From: Ovis canadensis
Lineage: Eukaryota > Chordata > Mammalia > Artiodactyla > Bovidae
DNA: 64,000 nt
Assembly: GCF_042477335.2 (NCBI RefSeq)
Contig: NC_091255.1
Span: 43,502,501 to 43,566,500 of the forward strand
Reading direction: 5' to 3'
Of the stretch, positions 61,626-64,000 are shown in pieces (the stretch's first letter is position 1; each line of letters starts with the position of its first letter). The notes below the pieces were generated by a model. It saw only the letters and a program-made list of their open reading frames with translations, was not told where the DNA came from and made no database searches. A program made the position numbers and the translations under genes.

Positions 61626-61929
61626 ACTCTGTACCAAGCAGTGTTCCATTAATATAAACACCCTCCTGACAGATCAATGAAGTGATTATGGAAACTAGCT
61701 CTATCTTAATACTGATGCGCTACTCTTAAGCCTGCCACACCAAAAGATGTTTATATTACAAAAAGTAAAAAGGTTTACATTTTTAAAAACCTTGGATTCT
61801 GAGACACGCCAAGATAAAGAAGCCTCCCCAAATTCTTGAGGCACAAACACCAAAAACCTGGCATCGCAGACAAACCGTGTCCTGATTTTTATGACTAAGA
61901 CAGGAATATCTGGTTTTCATAAAAAAGAC

Positions 61930-62206
61930 TACACTGCTAAATCACTTCAGTCATGTCTGACTCTGTGCGACCCCACAGACGGCAGCCCATCAGGCTCCCC
62001 CGTCCCTGGGATTCTCCAGGCAAGAACACTGGAGTGGGTTGCCATTTCCTTCTTCAATGCATGAAAGTGAAAAGTGAAAGTGAATTCACTCAGTCCTGTC
62101 TGACTCTTAGCAACCCTATGGACTGCAGCCTACCAGGCTTCTCCATCCATGGGATTTTCCAGGCAAGAGTACTGGAGTGGGATGCCATTGCCTTCTCCAA
62201 AAAAAG
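61930..62206 (-). mobile_element. Bov-A2 SINE
   Basis: A dimer with the same two-monomer structure as the 29-kb copy (ATGCATGAAAGTGAAAAGTG linker between monomers). Similar AAAAAAGnnTACACT sequence lies on both sides, a probable target-site duplication. Confidence 0.88.
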
Positions 62207-62360
62207 TACACTACCCCATCAGATTTTAGTGTATATAATAATCTGAACTCTATACAGTATTCCTGTTCATCTGCCAGTTTTTCTGGAAACCAGACTTTGT
62301 ATGCATTACATGAAAGTAATATAGGCATTACTTCACTCAGGGCTCAAAATTTGTACACAA

Positions 62361-62475
62361 GGAGACTTCCCTGGTGATCCAGTGGTTGGCTCCACACTTC
62401 CTTTGCAGGGGGCAGTGCAGGTTTGATTTCTGGTCAGGGAACTAAGATCTTGCATTTCCCACGTTGGCCAAAAAA
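62361..62475 (+). mobile_element. CHR-type SINE
   Basis: AGACTTCCCTGGTGATCCAG and GGTTTGATTTCTGGTCAGGG with an A-rich end. GTACACA on both sides may be a short target-site duplication. Confidence 0.83.
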
Positions 62476-62656
62476 ACAACCTCGTACACAGGGTTTTTTC
62501 CTTCAATCATTATCTTAGTCCAGAAACTGAACACAGAACAGCTAGGTAACTTGCCTGGGGTTGCCCAGCCAGAACAGGGAACTAGGCAATCTTTCCTCTA
62601 AGCTCACTCAGACCTTCTCTGCCACATTCCAGCCATTGTTTGACTGGTAAGCCCCT

Positions 62657-62770
62657 GCTTTTATTTTTTGGTTGCTCCATGAGGCTTGGAGGATCTTAGT
62701 TCCCGAACCAGGGATGGAACCCATACAGTGGAAGCACAGAGTCCTAACCAGTAGGAAGCCAGGGAAGTCC
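62657..62770 (-). mobile_element. CHR-type SINE
   Basis: The + strand reads TTTATTTTTTGGTTGCTCCA to GGAAGCCAGGGAAGTCC. Confidence 0.8.
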
Positions 62771-63390
62771 CTAGCTCCTACTTTTTTTTTCCAGCTCTGT
62801 CCTAGCCACTGGGAGCACAGAGGATAAAAAATGCAGTCACTGTCCATAGACGTTTAGTTTTAAGTGGGGTCATCCGACAATTCGACAGTGGTTATCAGGC
62901 CTGGTGGAGACATGGCAGAGGGGTGCACAGAGGCCATACAGGTCCAAGTGAGGGACAGCTCACCCAGTCATAGAGGTCAGGGTGGGTCCCTGGGACCAAG
63001 TCTTGAAAAACAAATAGGATTATCCAGATAGGGAAAGAGAGGGTGGGAGGAGGACCCATGAAAGCCACTGCAGTTATCTATTTCTGTGCACAAATCCTCA
63101 TGGTCAGCGGGGCTGGCCAGCACGTCCTCTCTCAGGATCTCTCGTGGTTTCACAGAGGTGGCTGGCCCTGGCTCCATCCTTGAAACATCGGAGAGTTGAC
63201 ACCAGCTGGAGCCACAAATAGGGTTACCAGAACCTTTCATGCAGCCTGGACATTTTCAGCTGGATTCCAAGAGTAAGTGTCCCGAAGGAACCAGGACAGA
63301 GCTATCCCACCTTCACCTGGAAGTGAATGGCCTCATTTTGCCAGTCACAAGTCCTCCCAGGTTTGAGGGAAGAGTCTGCCTCTCTCTCTC

Positions 63391-63476
63391 TTTTTTAATT
63401 GAAGGATAATTGCTTTACAGAATTGTGTCGTTTTCTGTCAAACATGAATCCACATGAATCCGCCAAAGGTGAAGAG
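63391..63476 (-). mobile_element. Ruminant L1 3'-end fragment
   Basis: TTTTTTAATTGAAGGATAAT, TGCTTTACAG and ACATGAATCCGCCAAAGGTG in reverse complement sense; less than 100 bp remain. Confidence 0.75.
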
Positions 63477-64000
63477 TCTGCTTCTCAGTGGCGGTTATAT
63501 CGATATCACTTCATCAGAGGATGTAGGGTGGGCGATAGCTTTGTGGCCATTTTGGAAAATACAGTCTTCTCAGAAGGTCTGTAAGAGCCCCGAGTACTGG
63601 AGAGACGATTCTGTGTCTCCTCCCACCACTGAAATGTAACCCAAATACAACTCTAGGACACAATACAGGTGCATTGCAGTTCAGTAAAGTATTGGCTCTC
63701 CCATAATGACTCCTACCCCATCCTGGGGGTTGGAGGATGGATATCAACCATCAAACACCTTATGTATTTTTTCCCTCGCTTTCTTTTTTTGGGGGGATCC
63801 CTGCTTTGCTGGCGCTCAAACTACACGTTAGGTGCCCCAGTGTGGGGGAACGGTATTTCAGGTAGAAGGAGGGGCACAGGAAAAGACAAGAAGTAAAAGA
63901 GCATGGGTAAGCTCACTTGAGCAAGTGGAGACTGGAAGGTGAAGGGGGAGACGTGATGGCGGGAGGCTGAGAAGGGGCAGATGATGAGGGCCTGGAGCAC

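Larger units (their letters stand above)
57936..64000. other. Upstream flank of USP22, no gene recognised
   Basis: The CpG island ends near 58.5 kb. Beyond it the DNA is AT-rich with SINEs (listed) and a MIR around 61.2-61.4 kb and 61.63 kb. 62.8-64.0 kb is mixed unique sequence. No coding exon was recognised. Confidence 0.65.

Overview
This is a mammalian nuclear DNA window, almost certainly from a pecoran ruminant and probably a bovid (cattle, sheep or goat type). The evidence is the repeat set: a BovB (RTE) LINE, Bov-tA and Bov-A2 SINEs built from BovB tails, tRNA-derived CHR-type SINEs of the whale/hippo/ruminant group, and ruminant L1 3' ends, together with MIR and old L1 fragments shared by all mammals. 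Genes are split by GT-AG introns and there is no operon-like structure.

Two protein-coding genes are supported. TNFRSF13B (TACI, the BAFF/APRIL receptor of B cells) lies on the + strand from 10,482 to about 32,780. It has five coding exons that join in frame to 290 residues and include both cysteine-rich domains, one transmembrane helix and a TRAF-binding tail. USP22 (the SAGA-complex histone H2A/H2B deubiquitinase) lies on the - strand from a CpG-island promoter near 57.8 kb to a poly(A) signal at 38,829. It has thirteen coding exons that join to exactly 514 residues with an intact Cys-His-Asp catalytic triad. The two genes are tail to tail, with about 6 kb of repeat-bearing DNA between them. 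They work in unrelated pathways, so their proximity is map position, not joint function.

Layout: 1-10.4 kb is intergenic DNA with two minisatellites, an 11-bp array at 3.83-5.46 kb and a roughly 30-bp array at 8.09-8.65 kb. 10.5-32.8 kb is TNFRSF13B; its first intron (12.2 kb) is full of old antisense L1 sequence with younger SINEs inserted, and its third intron holds an antisense BovB that was itself split by a Bov-A2. 32.8-38.8 kb is intergenic. 38.8-57.8 kb is USP22; introns 1 and 2 carry a CpG-rich minisatellite next to the promoter, an old LTR-like segment and a (CA)n-based compound repeat. 57.8-64 kb is the upstream flank of USP22, AT-rich and rich in SINEs.

No new multi-gene system was found. 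The observations most worth checking are the zoned 11-bp array, the CpG minisatellite with alternating unit types beside the USP22 promoter, the missing upstream start codon of USP22, and the nested insertions whose target-site duplications can be read directly.
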